Shown here: positions 29,439-38,540 of the stretch, one piece after another
Layout of the letters: each line of letters begins with the position of its first letter
How positions within the stretch are numbered: the first letter of the stretch is position 1
NCBI RefSeq assembly: GCF_016908715.1
Contig: NZ_JAFBEK010000002.1
Coordinates: 62,001 to 126,000, forward strand
DNA length: 64,000 bases
Direction: 5' to 3'
Source: Leuconostoc rapi
GTDB lineage: Bacteria; Bacillota; Bacilli; Lactobacillales; Lactobacillaceae
Notes under the pieces: model-generated
The model's input: the letters and a program-made list of their open reading frames with translations, nothing else
Databases searched by the model: none
What the model was told of the DNA's origin: nothing
Position numbers and translations under genes: made by a program

Positions 29439-29768
29439 ATGAAATTAGTGACAGCTATCGTTCAAGATAAAGATACAACAAAATTAAGCAATGCTTTTGT
29501 CAAAGCAGATATACGCGCGACACGATTAACAACATCAGGTGGTTTCTTGCGTTCGGGTAACACGACGTTTTTGATCGCCATTGAGGATGAGCGCGTGCAG
29601 TCTGTTTTGGATACGATTCAAACGGTATCACAAAAACGCAAGCAATATATGGTACCACCCGTCGGATTAGATGCTGGTGGCGAGCATGGTGGTATTTATC
29701 CTGTTGAGGTTGAAGTTGGTGGTGCGACAGTGTATACGCAAAGCATTGAATCATTTCATCAATTCTGA
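29439..29768 (+). CDS. darA: Cyclic-di-AMP receptor, PII-like (DarA/YaaQ family)
   Basis: This 109-residue PII-like protein is of the family that binds cyclic di-AMP in Bacillus, Listeria and Staphylococcus (DarA/PstA). Seen are KLVTAIVQDKDTTKLSNAF, RATRLTTSGGFLRSGNTTFLI with the ligand-contacting glycine-rich loop, and VEVEVGGATVYTQSIE. Its downstream target is unknown. It overlaps holB by one base (TGATG). Confidence 0.9.
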   Translation: MKLVTAIVQDKDTTKLSNAFVKADIRATRLTTSGGFLRSGNTTFLIAIEDERVQSVLDTIQTVSQKRKQYMVPPVGLDAGGEHGGIYPVEVEVGGATVYTQSIESFHQF

Positions 29769-30694
29769 TGGTTTCTAATTTTGTCACAATTGCGGAGCGC
29801 GTTTATCCTAAACAAGTCGCACATTTTATGACGTTACTTAAAGGTAAACAACTGAGCCATTTATATTTATTTATCGGACCAAGTCAACCCCAAAAGTTGG
29901 CTTTTTCGCAGTATTTAGCATGGCAAATTATTGGGGCTAATGAACGAAATGCGATACGATTAGACGAACATGATCATCCTGACGTTAATATCACACAACC
30001 TAGTTTACCGAAAAGTGGCGTGGGAACGAATCGTACTTGGAAAGTTGATCAAATTCGTGCTTTGAAACCAGAATTTGTGACAGTTGCTCAGGAAAGTACG
30101 CGGAAAGTTTTTATTTTTGATGCAGTGGAATCGTTGCATGCAGAAGCAGGCAATGCATTGTTAAAGTTCATTGAGGAACCGACTGGCCCACAAGTAATTT
30201 TCATGTTAGCCGAAAATATCAATGAAGTATTACCGACTATTCGTTCACGTGCGCAAATTGTAAACTTAGCACCCGAAGTGCAGTTAGATGAGATTGTTGA
30301 TGATGCCATTAATGACACATGGCAAAAAAATACACAATTAATCTTATTTAAATGGTTTGAACTGATGATGCAACGCCGTATTGAAGCTTTTGTTTATGTA
30401 CAATTACAGGTGATTAGTCAACTAAAAGAAAGTCAACAACAAGTGTTGTTTTTTAATTGGTTACACGAGTTATCGCGCGATACTATTGTTTTTGGTCAAA
30501 TACCTGATGACTTGTTAAAGTTTCCGACACTTGTTGGTTTATACAAAACGTTGACCCAACATCATACAAAAGCGCGTCTGTTGGCGGCTAGCGATGCTTT
30601 ATTAACAGATGACAAACTACGACATACGAACTTATCATTACAAACGCGGTTGGAAAAAATTGTGTTGGATGTGACAATTGCGTTAGGAGAATGA
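29768..30694 (+). CDS. holB: DNA polymerase III subunit delta-prime
   Basis: This 308-residue subunit of the clamp loader is recognised from LSHLYLFIGPSQPQKLAFSQYLA, the HPDVNITQP segment, VDQIRALKPEF, AEAGNALLKFIEEP and IRSRAQIV. The cysteine pairs that form a zinc module in the Bacillus protein (between the degenerate P-loop and HPDL) are missing here (about residues 54-70), as in the partner DnaX. YaaR, YaaT (RicT) and YabA, usual neighbours in Bacillus, are absent around it. Confidence 0.93.
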   Translation: MVSNFVTIAERVYPKQVAHFMTLLKGKQLSHLYLFIGPSQPQKLAFSQYLAWQIIGANERNAIRLDEHDHPDVNITQPSLPKSGVGTNRTWKVDQIRALKPEFVTVAQESTRKVFIFDAVESLHAEAGNALLKFIEEPTGPQVIFMLAENINEVLPTIRSRAQIVNLAPEVQLDEIVDDAINDTWQKNTQLILFKWFELMMQRRIEAFVYVQLQVISQLKESQQQVLFFNWLHELSRDTIVFGQIPDDLLKFPTLVGLYKTLTQHHTKARLLAASDALLTDDKLRHTNLSLQTRLEKIVLDVTIALGE

Positions 30695-30696
30695 CC

Positions 30697-31578
30697 ATGC
30701 AACAACAAAAAAGCTTTGATAAACTGACCAAAACAGGCACGTTGTTTTTGGTGCCAACGCCAATAGGTAATTTACAAGATATGACGCCGCGTGCGGTAAC
30801 TGTTTTAAAGCAAGTTGATCTTATTGCTGCAGAAGATACACGGCATACACAACAATTGCTCAATCATTTTGAGATTGATACCAAACAAACGAGTTTTCAT
30901 GAACATAATTGGCAGGCCAAAATACCAAGCATTCTCACGGCCTTACTTCAAGGCAAAAATGTTGCCCAAGTTAGTGATGCCGGCATGCCGTCTATTTCTG
31001 ATCCTGGAAAAGAATTGGTAGCAGCGGCCGTAGATCAAAATGTGACCGTCGTACCGATTCCTGGGGCGACAGCTGGTGTGACGGCTTTAATCGCCAGTGG
31101 ATTAGTCCCACAGCCCTTTTATTTTTATGGATTTTTAAAGCGTAAAAATAACGAACAATTAGCTGAATTACAGCAATTATCGACCGTACGTGACACGATT
31201 ATTTTTTATGAATCACCACATCGTATTCGAAAGACACTAGCGAACATACAAGAAGTAATGGGAAGTGATCGCAAGGTTGTTTTGGCGCGTGAGTTAACGA
31301 AACGTTATGAAGAATTTTTACGTGGTACGACACAGGAATTATTGGCTTGGGCAACAGAAAACGAGGCTCGCGGTGAATTTGTTGTGCTGATTGACGGGTA
31401 CCATGGTATTGTCAAGGCAGATAATAGTTTAAATGATGATGAAGACTTGTCCGTCCACGATGCTGTTGAAAACCTTATTGGTAAGGGATTAAAACCCAAT
31501 GCTGCCATTAAGCAAGTTGCTAAAACACGCGCGTTGGACCGACAGGCAGTTTATTCTGATTATCACGGATTGGCATAG
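30697..31578 (+). CDS. rsmI: 16S rRNA (cytidine1402-2'-O)-methyltransferase
   Basis: RsmI, 293 residues, methylates C1402 in the decoding centre. It has GTLFLVPTPIGNLQDMTPRAV, the AEDTRHTQQLL motif, VSDAGMPSISDPG, VPIPGATAGVTALIASGL and FYESPHRI, all characteristic. ATG 30697 has aggaga seven bases upstream; ATG 30691 is in frame but too close to that site. It overlaps or abuts the holB end. Confidence 0.95.
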   Translation: MQQQKSFDKLTKTGTLFLVPTPIGNLQDMTPRAVTVLKQVDLIAAEDTRHTQQLLNHFEIDTKQTSFHEHNWQAKIPSILTALLQGKNVAQVSDAGMPSISDPGKELVAAAVDQNVTVVPIPGATAGVTALIASGLVPQPFYFYGFLKRKNNEQLAELQQLSTVRDTIIFYESPHRIRKTLANIQEVMGSDRKVVLARELTKRYEEFLRGTTQELLAWATENEARGEFVVLIDGYHGIVKADNSLNDDEDLSVHDAVENLIGKGLKPNAAIKQVAKTRALDRQAVYSDYHGLA

Positions 31579-31629
31579 TGTATGGTGTGTTGGTCAAATG
31601 ATTAACATAATGAGGTAAGGGAATGGATC

Positions 31630-32367
31630 ATGCAGACATTTGAAATTAAGCGACATGTTGAATATTATGAAGCTGATACAACAGGAAAACTCACGCTACC
31701 TATGATTTTGAATTGGGCGGTTTTAGCATCAAAAAAACAAAGTGATGCGCTTAAAGTTGGACAAGCAACTTACATGGGCCGTGGTTTAGGTTGGGTTATT
31801 TTACAATATGAAGTTGATATTAAGCGTCGACCAAATATCAATGAAGAAATTACAATTCGAACATTTGCTGCGAAATATAATCCTTTTTTTGTGAATCGAC
31901 ATTTTGCTTTTTTTGATACACAGGGGCATGAAATTGTTCATGTGAATTCTATTTGGGCAATGATTGATATTGACAACCGACGCATGGCACGATTACCACA
32001 AGATATTGTTGATAAGTACCAACCAGAACGTGTTAAACAGGTGCCAAGAATTGCTAAACCTATGCAAATCACCGATGATGATACTGTAGAAGAAAATGCC
32101 TATCATGTGAGATATCTTGATATTGATGCGAATAAACATGTCAATAACTCAAAATATTTTGAATGGATGCAAGACGTTGTATCGCCTGAGTATTTAACAA
32201 CACATGAAGTAACCTATGTTAATTTAAAGTTTGAAAATGAAATTCGCTTAGGACATATGATTCAATCACAAGTTGTTTTAAAGGACAATCTTAGTAAACA
32301 TCGTATTATGACTGGAGACACAGTCAGTGCAGAAGCAGAATTTAAGTGGCGGGATGTGTCTAATTAG
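31630..32367 (+). CDS. Acyl-ACP thioesterase
   Basis: This 245-residue double-hotdog enzyme releases fatty acids from acyl carrier protein. It has IKRHVEYYEADTTGKLTLPMILNWAVLASKKQ, the GRGLGWVILQYEVDIKRRP segment, and the second hotdog with the catalytic DANKHVNNSKYFEWMQD motif (Asn-His pair). aggtaaggg precedes the ATG. It is common in lactic acid bacteria, where it may tune membrane fatty acids. Its stop codon lies inside a 14-bp palindrome that precedes galE. Confidence 0.9.
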   Translation: MQTFEIKRHVEYYEADTTGKLTLPMILNWAVLASKKQSDALKVGQATYMGRGLGWVILQYEVDIKRRPNINEEITIRTFAAKYNPFFVNRHFAFFDTQGHEIVHVNSIWAMIDIDNRRMARLPQDIVDKYQPERVKQVPRIAKPMQITDDDTVEENAYHVRYLDIDANKHVNNSKYFEWMQDVVSPEYLTTHEVTYVNLKFENEIRLGHMIQSQVVLKDNLSKHRIMTGDTVSAEAEFKWRDVSN

Positions 32368-32377
32368 TGTACACTAA
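32364..32377. promoter_or_regulatory. Perfect 14-bp palindrome upstream of galE
   Basis: TTAGTGTACACTAA is a perfect palindrome spanning the thioesterase stop codon, 31 bases before galE. It has no T-run. A protein operator is more likely than a terminator; the factor is unknown. Confidence 0.45.
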
Positions 32378-32407
32378 AAGTATCAATTCAGAATAAAGAG
32401 GCCTGTT

Positions 32408-33400
32408 ATGTCAGTATTAGTATTAGGTGGCGCCGGGTATATCGGCTCGCACATGGTTAAAACACTTGTTGAATCTGGACGTGACGTTGTTGTTGTGGAT
32501 GCATTGTTCACTGGACATCGTGAAGCTGTCAACCCAGCAGCTAAGTTTTATGAAGTTGATATTCGTGATAAAGCTGCATTATCAGAGGTTTTTGATAAAG
32601 AAGCGATTGAACAAGTCGTTCATTTTGCTGCTTTTTCGATTGTGCCAGAATCGGTAGCTAATCCGTTGAAGTATTTTGATAATAATACAAGTGGTATGAT
32701 TACATTACTTGAAGTTATGAAGGCACATGATGTCAAGCAAATTGTCTTCTCTTCAACAGCTGCAACTTATGGCAATCCAATCAATATTCCAATTAAAGAA
32801 ACTGACCCACAAAATCCAATCAATCCTTATGGTGAGTCAAAATTGATGATGGAAAAAATCATGGCATGGTCGGATAAGTCGGATGGTGTGAAGTGGGTTG
32901 CTCTGCGATACTTTAATGTTGCTGGTGCCGCCGAAGATGGGACCATTGGTGAAGATCACACACCTGAAACGCATTTGGTACCTATTATTTTGCAAGCTGG
33001 TCTAGGTCAAAGAGAATACATCGAAATGTTTGGGGATGATTATCAAACCCCAGATGGTTTTAATGTTCGAGACTATGTTCATGTTTTAGATTTGGCTGAT
33101 GCGCACATTAGGGCGTTAAAGTATTTAGCCGATGGCCATGATTCTAATCAATTTAATCTCGGATCGGCAACTGGCTTCTCAGTTAAAGAGATGGTCGAAG
33201 CAGCACGTGAGGCGACTGGCGTCAATATACCATCAAAAATCGGACCACGTCGTGCAGGTGATCCAGATATTTTAATTGCTAATTCTGATAAGGCACGTGA
33301 TGTGTTGGGATGGCAACCAAAGTATGATAATGTGCAAGATATTATTAAAACAGCATGGCATTGGCATAAAAACCATCCAACAGGTTACAACGATAAATAA
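32408..33400 (+). CDS. galE: UDP-glucose 4-epimerase
   Basis: GalE, 330 residues, interconverts UDP-glucose and UDP-galactose for galactose use and cell-surface polysaccharides. The NAD-binding [14 protein letters not shown], the SSTAATYG motif with catalytic Ser/Thr, the YGESK catalytic Tyr-Lys pair and the LRYFNVAGA block are intact. aaagagg at 32395-32401 precedes the ATG. It has its own terminator. Confidence 0.95.
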   Translation: MSVLVLGGAGYIGSHMVKTLVESGRDVVVVDALFTGHREAVNPAAKFYEVDIRDKAALSEVFDKEAIEQVVHFAAFSIVPESVANPLKYFDNNTSGMITLLEVMKAHDVKQIVFSSTAATYGNPINIPIKETDPQNPINPYGESKLMMEKIMAWSDKSDGVKWVALRYFNVAGAAEDGTIGEDHTPETHLVPIILQAGLGQREYIEMFGDDYQTPDGFNVRDYVHVLDLADAHIRALKYLADGHDSNQFNLGSATGFSVKEMVEAAREATGVNIPSKIGPRRAGDPDILIANSDKARDVLGWQPKYDNVQDIIKTAWHWHKNHPTGYNDK

Positions 33401-33408
33401 ATTTAAGT

Positions 33409-33443
33409 AAAAAACGTTACGACATCATGTTGTAACGTTTTTT
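33409..33443 (+). terminator. galE terminator
   Basis: A stem of about 15 pairs with one G-U (33409-33423 with 33429-33443) encloses a 5-base loop and ends in Ts. The following 130 bases to the tRNA promoter hold no recognisable gene. Confidence 0.88.
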
Positions 33444-33575
33444 GTTAGAAACTGATAAGTTGAATAATAATAATAGTGGGGCATTTACAACATGAGTACT
33501 TAGTACGTGATGAGATTAGGTTATGTGTTACATGATACTTTGTCGGGTGAGTTAATCAACAAATTTAAACAAATG

Positions 33576-33604
33576 TTGCAAGAAATAAAAATACATGGTA
33601 TACT
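33576..33604 (+). promoter_or_regulatory. tRNA-Lys promoter
   Basis: TTGCAA (33576-33581) and TATACT (33599-33604) are 17 bases apart with a TGG extended -10. Confidence 0.8.
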
Positions 33605-33629
33605 ACATCTTGTTGTGAAAGTGACAAAT

Positions 33630-33702
33630 GGACAGCTAGCTCAGTTGGTAGAGCAACGGACTCTTAATCCGTGGGTCCAGGGTTCGAGCCCCTGGCTGTC
33701 CA
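33630..33702 (+). tRNA. tRNA-Lys (anticodon CTT)
   Basis: A complete cloverleaf: acceptor GGACAGC/GCTGTCC, D arm with AGCTCAGTTGGTAGAGC, anticodon stem ACGGA/TCCGT with loop CTCTTAA (anticodon CTT), T loop GTTCGAG, discriminator A. The CCA is not encoded. It reads AAG. Confidence 0.97.
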
Positions 33703-33709
33703 CTATCTT

Positions 33710-33739
33710 AAAAACCAATACAATTTGTGTTGGTTTTTT
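33710..33739 (+). terminator. tRNA-Lys terminator
   Basis: A 12-bp stem (33710-33721 with 33727-33738, one T-G) has a 5-base loop and ends in a T-run. Confidence 0.88.
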
Positions 33740-33819
33740 ATTTTGGCTTAATATCATGCGTTTATGATGATAGTTAATGATCGCGCATCATGGTAAAATA
33801 AAAGGAAAAGAGGTTTATT

Positions 33820-34443
33820 ATGAAAATCGCAGTTATTGGTGCAACAGGAAATGCGGGCAGTGCGATTACGGTTGAGGCAGTCAAGCGTGGTCATGAGGTG
33901 ACCGCTTTTGTTCGCAAAACGGTTGAAATTAAAGATGTTAATACAGTAGTTAAAGATGTCTTTGATTTAACAGTTGATGATATTAAAGATTTTGATGTTG
34001 TTGTTAACACATTTGCAAACCACCAAAAACCAGAATTGATTTTAGATGCTGCCACCCACTTAATTCATCTCTTGCGCAATACAAAGGTACGTGGCGTTTT
34101 CATGTTAGGCGCCGCTTCACTTGAAAATGTGACGGGCAACCTACTACTTGAAGACTTAAAAGCTATTCCAGGTAGTGATGAATGGATTAATGAACCACAG
34201 CATGGTTTTTATGAACTTACATTTTTACGTTGGACAAAGGACGTGGACTGGGTGGGCTTTTCACCGCAAAGTAATTTTGTCGTTGGTGAAGGCACGAAAT
34301 ATGCATTAACGCATGATAAAATTGTACTAGACAGTGAAGGAAATTCGCATGTAACGACAGGGAACATGGCATTAGCTGTACTTGACGAACTTGAAACACC
34401 AACCACACATCAAGGTCGCTTATCGGTGGCAGATGCTGTTTAA
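33820..34443 (+). CDS. NAD(P)H-binding oxidoreductase, atypical SDR
   Basis: This 207-residue Rossmann protein of the NAD(P)-binding atypical short-chain dehydrogenase group starts MKIAVIGATGNAGSAITVEAVKRGHEV, a clear dinucleotide-binding GxTGxxG loop. The rest (VFMLGAASLE, FYELTFLRWTKDVDWVGFSPQ) fits the YwnB/YesF-like group. The substrate is unknown. aaaagagg precedes the ATG. Confidence 0.85.
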   Translation: MKIAVIGATGNAGSAITVEAVKRGHEVTAFVRKTVEIKDVNTVVKDVFDLTVDDIKDFDVVVNTFANHQKPELILDAATHLIHLLRNTKVRGVFMLGAASLENVTGNLLLEDLKAIPGSDEWINEPQHGFYELTFLRWTKDVDWVGFSPQSNFVVGEGTKYALTHDKIVLDSEGNSHVTTGNMALAVLDELETPTTHQGRLSVADAV

Positions 34444-34523
34444 TAATGATAAATAATCGTTCACTGAAATGTCGTTCTAATGGTACAATTATGGTTAGGA
34501 TACATGGAGGTTAAGGGTTATTT

Positions 34524-35285
34524 ATGAATAAGGGACAGAAAATTATTGGGGCACTCATTTTAATTGGTGTGGTTGGCGCTGTTATTGGCTATTTGCCAAT
34601 GAATAAAAATCAGCAAAGAAAGGTACAGCAGCCAGTTAAACAGTCTAAGTTAGGGCAAGCAGGCCATCAGTTACCCAAGGGCGCGGAGGCATCAGACTGG
34701 CAGTTACTTTTAGTTAACAAACAGCATATGCATAAAAAGGAAATTAATTTTAAAAAAGTCACAGTTGATACAAAACAATTGGATCAACGCATTGAACGGC
34801 CGTTAGCTGACTTTCGTGCTGGTGCAAAAAAAGCCGGTTATGCGACGACCCTCGTTTCAGGCTATCGTTCTATCGCGTATCAAACACAAATTTATGATCA
34901 ATCAATTTCGCAGCATGAGGCAGATGGATTAGGTCAGTCAGAGGCAACTAAATTAACGCAAAGCGTGATTCAGACGCCGGGCTCCTCGGAGCATCAGACT
35001 GGGTTAGCAGTTGATTTAGCAGGAAATGATGCGGTGGCTAAGTATCCTGAATTAATGGCTCAGATGGATGAATTTAAATCACAACAATGGTTAATTCAAC
35101 ATGCACCAGATTATGGTTTTGTGTTACGCTATATGCGCGACCAAAAATCTGTGTCACAAACGGGCATAGATTATGAGTCATGGCATTTTCGTTATGTTGG
35201 TATCGAAAATGCTAAGTACATGACGAAGCATCATCTCACGCTAGAAGCATATGTTGATGAATTAAAAAAATCAGGTAAAATTTAG
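34524..35285 (+). CDS. Membrane-anchored D,D-carboxypeptidase, VanY/LdcB family
   Basis: This 253-residue wall peptidase has an N-terminal membrane anchor (about residues 9-25) and an M15B metallopeptidase domain. Zinc and catalytic residues are visible: SGYRSIAYQTQIYDQ, SSEHQTGLAVDLAG (His and Asp ligands) and YESWHFRYVG (catalytic Glu and third ligand His). It should trim peptidoglycan stem peptides outside the membrane. ggagg upstream and a TACAAT box around 34482 support the start. Confidence 0.9.
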   Translation: MNKGQKIIGALILIGVVGAVIGYLPMNKNQQRKVQQPVKQSKLGQAGHQLPKGAEASDWQLLLVNKQHMHKKEINFKKVTVDTKQLDQRIERPLADFRAGAKKAGYATTLVSGYRSIAYQTQIYDQSISQHEADGLGQSEATKLTQSVIQTPGSSEHQTGLAVDLAGNDAVAKYPELMAQMDEFKSQQWLIQHAPDYGFVLRYMRDQKSVSQTGIDYESWHFRYVGIENAKYMTKHHLTLEAYVDELKKSGKI

Positions 35286-35355
35286 AACTGAAAATCAAGG
35301 TAATTTTTGATATACTGAGTATGTATTATAATTAATAGAAATTAGGAGAATTGGC

Positions 35356-35997
35356 ATGATTGTATTATCAGGTACTATTGGCGCTGGCAAAACGAGTTTA
35401 ACCGAAATGTTGGCGGATCATTTAGATTCAAAGGCATTTTATGAAAGTGTCGAGGATAATCCGATTTTGCCTTTGTTTTATGATAATCCTAAAAAATATG
35501 GTTTTTTATTGCAGATTTATTTCTTGAACAAACGTTTGTCACAAATAAAAGTTGCACAAGCATCTGGAAAAAATAATATTTTAGATCGTTCAATTTATGA
35601 AGATGCGTTACTATTTCAATTAACAGCTGATCTTGATCGTGCCACACAAACAGAAGTTGATATTTATAAGTCACTTGTGGATAATATGATGGCAGATATC
35701 GCTGGTGTGGCAGATATTAAGAATCCTGATTTACTCATTCATGTTCGTGTTAGTTTTGAGACAATGCTTGATCGCATTGAAAAGCGTGGTCGTTCATTTG
35801 AACAAATTGCTGGCAATCCCGGCTTGTATGATTATTATAAAGAACTTAATAAACGTTATGATGCTTGGTTTGAAGCGTATGACCGATCACCTAAAGTACA
35901 AATTGACGGTGACCAATTTGATTTTGTAATGGATGACAGTGCACGAGATCAAGTTCTAAATATGATTGACGCTAAACTGTTAGAAGTTAATGCTTAA
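35356..35997 (+). CDS. Deoxynucleoside kinase (dAK/dGK family)
   Basis: This 213-residue kinase salvages purine deoxynucleosides. The P-loop LSGTIGAGKTSLTEML, the catalytic acid region FYESVEDNPILPLFY, the DRS motif NILDRSIYEDALLF and the lid RIEKRGRSFEQ are typical of the lactobacillar deoxyadenosine/deoxyguanosine kinases. Those usually come as a pair of genes, but only one is here. ATG 35356 follows aggaga, with a TATAAT at 35327-35332. Confidence 0.9.
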   Translation: MIVLSGTIGAGKTSLTEMLADHLDSKAFYESVEDNPILPLFYDNPKKYGFLLQIYFLNKRLSQIKVAQASGKNNILDRSIYEDALLFQLTADLDRATQTEVDIYKSLVDNMMADIAGVADIKNPDLLIHVRVSFETMLDRIEKRGRSFEQIAGNPGLYDYYKELNKRYDAWFEAYDRSPKVQIDGDQFDFVMDDSARDQVLNMIDAKLLEVNA

Positions 35998-36034
35998 TAA
36001 AAGACGATGAGTGATTAACTCATCGTCTTTTATT
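35996..36034. terminator. Terminator after the deoxynucleoside kinase gene
   Basis: A perfect 17-bp stem (35996-36012 with 36018-36034) has a 5-base loop and symmetric A/T flanks. Confidence 0.9.
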
Positions 36035-36057
36035 AAAATATACATTGGAGGATAGAC

Positions 36058-36825
36058 ATGATAAAGTATGGTTTTATTGGCACAGGGAATATGGCACAGG
36101 CCATCATTACAGGGTTACTCAACAAGCATGTGCCAGCAAATAATATTGGCGTCACTTCGCCACGCTCAGCTGCCAAGTTAGCTGAAAAATTGGGCGTCGT
36201 TGCTTTGTCGACACAAGCACTTATTGATGAAAGTGATATGATCATCTTGGCTTTTTTGCCGAACCAATTAGAAAATGTAACAGCACAATTAGATTTCAAA
36301 GATAAACTTGTTGTGTCTGTTTTGGCAGGTGTGACGGTGGCACAATTGACGGCAACGACAGGTACGACACAAGTCGTTCGTACGTTACCTAATGTTAATG
36401 TTGCCATTAATCTTGGTGTGACAGCCTTTTCTCAAACGCAATTAACCTCAGAAAATAGTCAGGCCTTTCAAACATTTTCAACCTATCTGGGTGAAGGTGT
36501 TGCCCTAGACGAATCACAGTTTTCAGTTTTCTCAGCCATTGCTGGTTCAGGCCCAGCCTATGTGTTTAAATTTATTGATGCATTAGCAAAGGCTGGCGTT
36601 GCCAACGGGTTAGAGGCGACACTGGCAACAAAAATTGCGACACAAACTGTATTAGGCTCTGCCGAAACGTTAGCTGAATCATCACAAACAGCAGAAGAAT
36701 TACAAGATTTGGTTGCCTCTCCAGGTGGGTCTACACGTGCTGGACTAGACGATTTTAGTGACCAAAATTTTGATGATATTGTATTACACGCTATTAAAGC
36801 AACCATCGCACATAAGCATTTATAA
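36058..36825 (+). CDS. proC: Pyrroline-5-carboxylate reductase
   Basis: ProC, 255 residues, catalyses the last step of proline synthesis. It has the NAD(P) loop YGFIGTGNMAQAIITGLL, RTLPNVNVAINLG, and the C-terminal SAIAGSGPAYVFKFIDALA and DLVASPGGSTRAGL signatures. ggagga precedes the ATG. It converges with the cysE end. Confidence 0.95.
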   Translation: MIKYGFIGTGNMAQAIITGLLNKHVPANNIGVTSPRSAAKLAEKLGVVALSTQALIDESDMIILAFLPNQLENVTAQLDFKDKLVVSVLAGVTVAQLTATTGTTQVVRTLPNVNVAINLGVTAFSQTQLTSENSQAFQTFSTYLGEGVALDESQFSVFSAIAGSGPAYVFKFIDALAKAGVANGLEATLATKIATQTVLGSAETLAESSQTAEELQDLVASPGGSTRAGLDDFSDQNFDDIVLHAIKATIAHKHL

Positions 36826-36839
36826 TATAAATCGTTGTT

Positions 36840-36869
36840 AAAGCAAGCGTATAATTAATCGCTTGCTTT
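36840..36869. terminator. Hairpin between convergent proC and cysE
   Basis: A 10-bp perfect stem (36840-36849 with 36860-36869) has a 10-base loop that contains the cysE stop codon. T-runs are poor on both strands, so termination may be inefficient. Confidence 0.55.
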
Positions 36870-37376
36870 GACAGTAACTAATCTTGCTGGATTGCCTACT
36901 GCTGTGGTATGAATTGGGACATCGTTAATAACAACAGCATTAGCACCAACTTTACTGTAGCTGCCAAGTGTAATCGGTCCTAAAATCTGTGCATGAGCAC
37001 CAATGAAAGTATGGTGCTCAACGTGGGGATGACGAGGGGCCTTTCTTGAACCTATTATACCGCGGGCGCCCAAAGTAACGCCGTGTAAAATAGTGACATC
37101 GTCTTCAATTACAGCAGTTTCTCCGATGACAACGCCAATACCGTGGTCTATAAAAACACGACGACCAATGATGGCACCGGGAGAAATGTTAATCCCTGTC
37201 CGTTTTGCGGACAAACGTGCCACAACAGCACTTAGTAAAAAGAAATGATGATTGTGTAACCAATGAGATACGCGGTGATAGGCTAACGCATGCAACCCAG
37301 GATACGTTAAAATCACACTTATCAAACTACGAGCGGCAGGATCTCTTTTTAGTATCGATTTAGCAGTACCAAACAT
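36855..37376 (-). CDS. cysE: Serine O-acetyltransferase
   Basis: This 173-residue left-handed beta-helix enzyme activates serine to O-acetylserine. It has LTYPGLHALAYHRVSHWL, the hexapeptide repeats with the catalytic HGVTLG and IDHGIGVVIGET segments, and RHPHVEHHTFIGA. It is the short form, lacking part of the N-terminal helical domain of E. coli CysE. It is the last gene of the minus-strand cysK-cgl-cysE unit, 12 bases after cgl. Confidence 0.93.
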   Translation of the reverse strand: MFGTAKSILKRDPAARSLISVILTYPGLHALAYHRVSHWLHNHHFFLLSAVVARLSAKRTGINISPGAIIGRRVFIDHGIGVVIGETAVIEDDVTILHGVTLGARGIIGSRKAPRHPHVEHHTFIGAHAQILGPITLGSYSKVGANAVVINDVPIHTTAVGNPARLVTVKASD

Positions 37377-37387
37377 ATTTTTCTCCG

Positions 37388-38530
37388 TTATGAGTTGAGG
37401 TGTTCGAAACCGTTTTCTAAATCTAAAATAAGATCATCGATGTCTTCAACACCGACGGATAATCGAATCAATTCATCTTGAATGCCATTAGCTAGCCGTA
37501 TTTCGCGAGGAATTGCACCATGGGTCATTTTTGCTGGGATTTCAATAAGGCTTTCTAAAGCACCTAAACTTTCGGCTAAGGTAATCAAATTTAAACTTTC
37601 AACAAATTGTTCTGGGTTAAGTCCGGCGCGCAATTCAAATGAAATCATTGCGCCAAAACCAGTCATTTGTTGTTTAACACGTGCAAAATCTGAACTATTG
37701 GGATCACCGGGAAAATAAATACGTGCAACTTGTGGTTTGGCATTGAGATAATCAAATATTGCCTGAGCATTTTGCTGGTGGCGTGTCATTCTCAAGGATA
37801 ACGTTTTTATACCGCGTTGTAATAGCCAGCTTTCTTGTGGTGCTAAAATCGCACCAATCGCATTTTGTAAATAACCGATTTTATCACTCAATTGCGCGCT
37901 CTTGGTGACTACAAGACCAGCAATGAGGTCACTGTGGCCACCCAAATATTTTGAAGCACTGTGAACAACAATATCAACCCCTAAGGCAATAGGCCTTTGA
38001 ATATAAGGTGTTGCAAAGGTGTTATCAACGATGCTTAATAGATGGTGTTGTTGCGCGATTTTGGCAACAGCTTCAATATCGGTAATTCGTAATAGTGGAT
38101 TTGTGGGTGTTTCCAGATAAATAGCAGCTGTATTCTCTTGAATTGCTGATGTGATTGCGTTAGGGTCACGCGTGTCAACAATTGTAAATGTCATCCCCAT
38201 ACGTTTTAAAACGTTATCGATTAATCGGAAAGTGCCACCATAGACGTCGTCACCGACAATGATATGGTCACCATTTGAAAATAATGCAAATATGGTGCTG
38301 ATTGCTGCTGAACCTGACGCAAATGCAAAGCCAGCGTGACCATTTTCAAGGTCTGCTATTAATTTTTCAACCGCTTCACGAGTGGGATTACCAGAACGGG
38401 AGTATTCGTATTGAGATGCGCCTATTTTATGTTGTTTGAATGTAGATGCCATGTGGATTGGTATGGACACGGCACCAGTTGTTTCATCGATACTAACACC
38501 GCCGTGAATAACTTTTGTATTAAATTTCAT
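37388..38530 (-). CDS. Cystathionine gamma-lyase/beta-lyase family PLP enzyme
   Basis: This 380-residue PLP enzyme of the Cys/Met metabolism family has the start KVIHGGVSIDETTGAVSIPIH, FASGSAAISTIFALF, the TPTNPLL motif and the cofactor lysine in SASKYLGGHSD. The substrate class (gamma-lyase, beta-lyase or gamma-synthase) cannot be fixed from sequence alone. The position between cysK and cysE favours cystathionine gamma-lyase, giving reverse transsulfuration from methionine. Confidence 0.9.
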   Translation of the reverse strand: MKFNTKVIHGGVSIDETTGAVSIPIHMASTFKQHKIGASQYEYSRSGNPTREAVEKLIADLENGHAGFAFASGSAAISTIFALFSNGDHIIVGDDVYGGTFRLIDNVLKRMGMTFTIVDTRDPNAITSAIQENTAAIYLETPTNPLLRITDIEAVAKIAQQHHLLSIVDNTFATPYIQRPIALGVDIVVHSASKYLGGHSDLIAGLVVTKSAQLSDKIGYLQNAIGAILAPQESWLLQRGIKTLSLRMTRHQQNAQAIFDYLNAKPQVARIYFPGDPNSSDFARVKQQMTGFGAMISFELRAGLNPEQFVESLNLITLAESLGALESLIEIPAKMTHGAIPREIRLANGIQDELIRLSVGVEDIDDLILDLENGFEHLNS

Positions 38531-38540
38531 TTGTTATACC

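Noticed and set aside
33507-33767. 86-residue open frame upstream of and across tRNA-Lys
   Set aside because: It runs through the tRNA gene and its promoter; part of its translation is simply the tRNA sequence read as protein.
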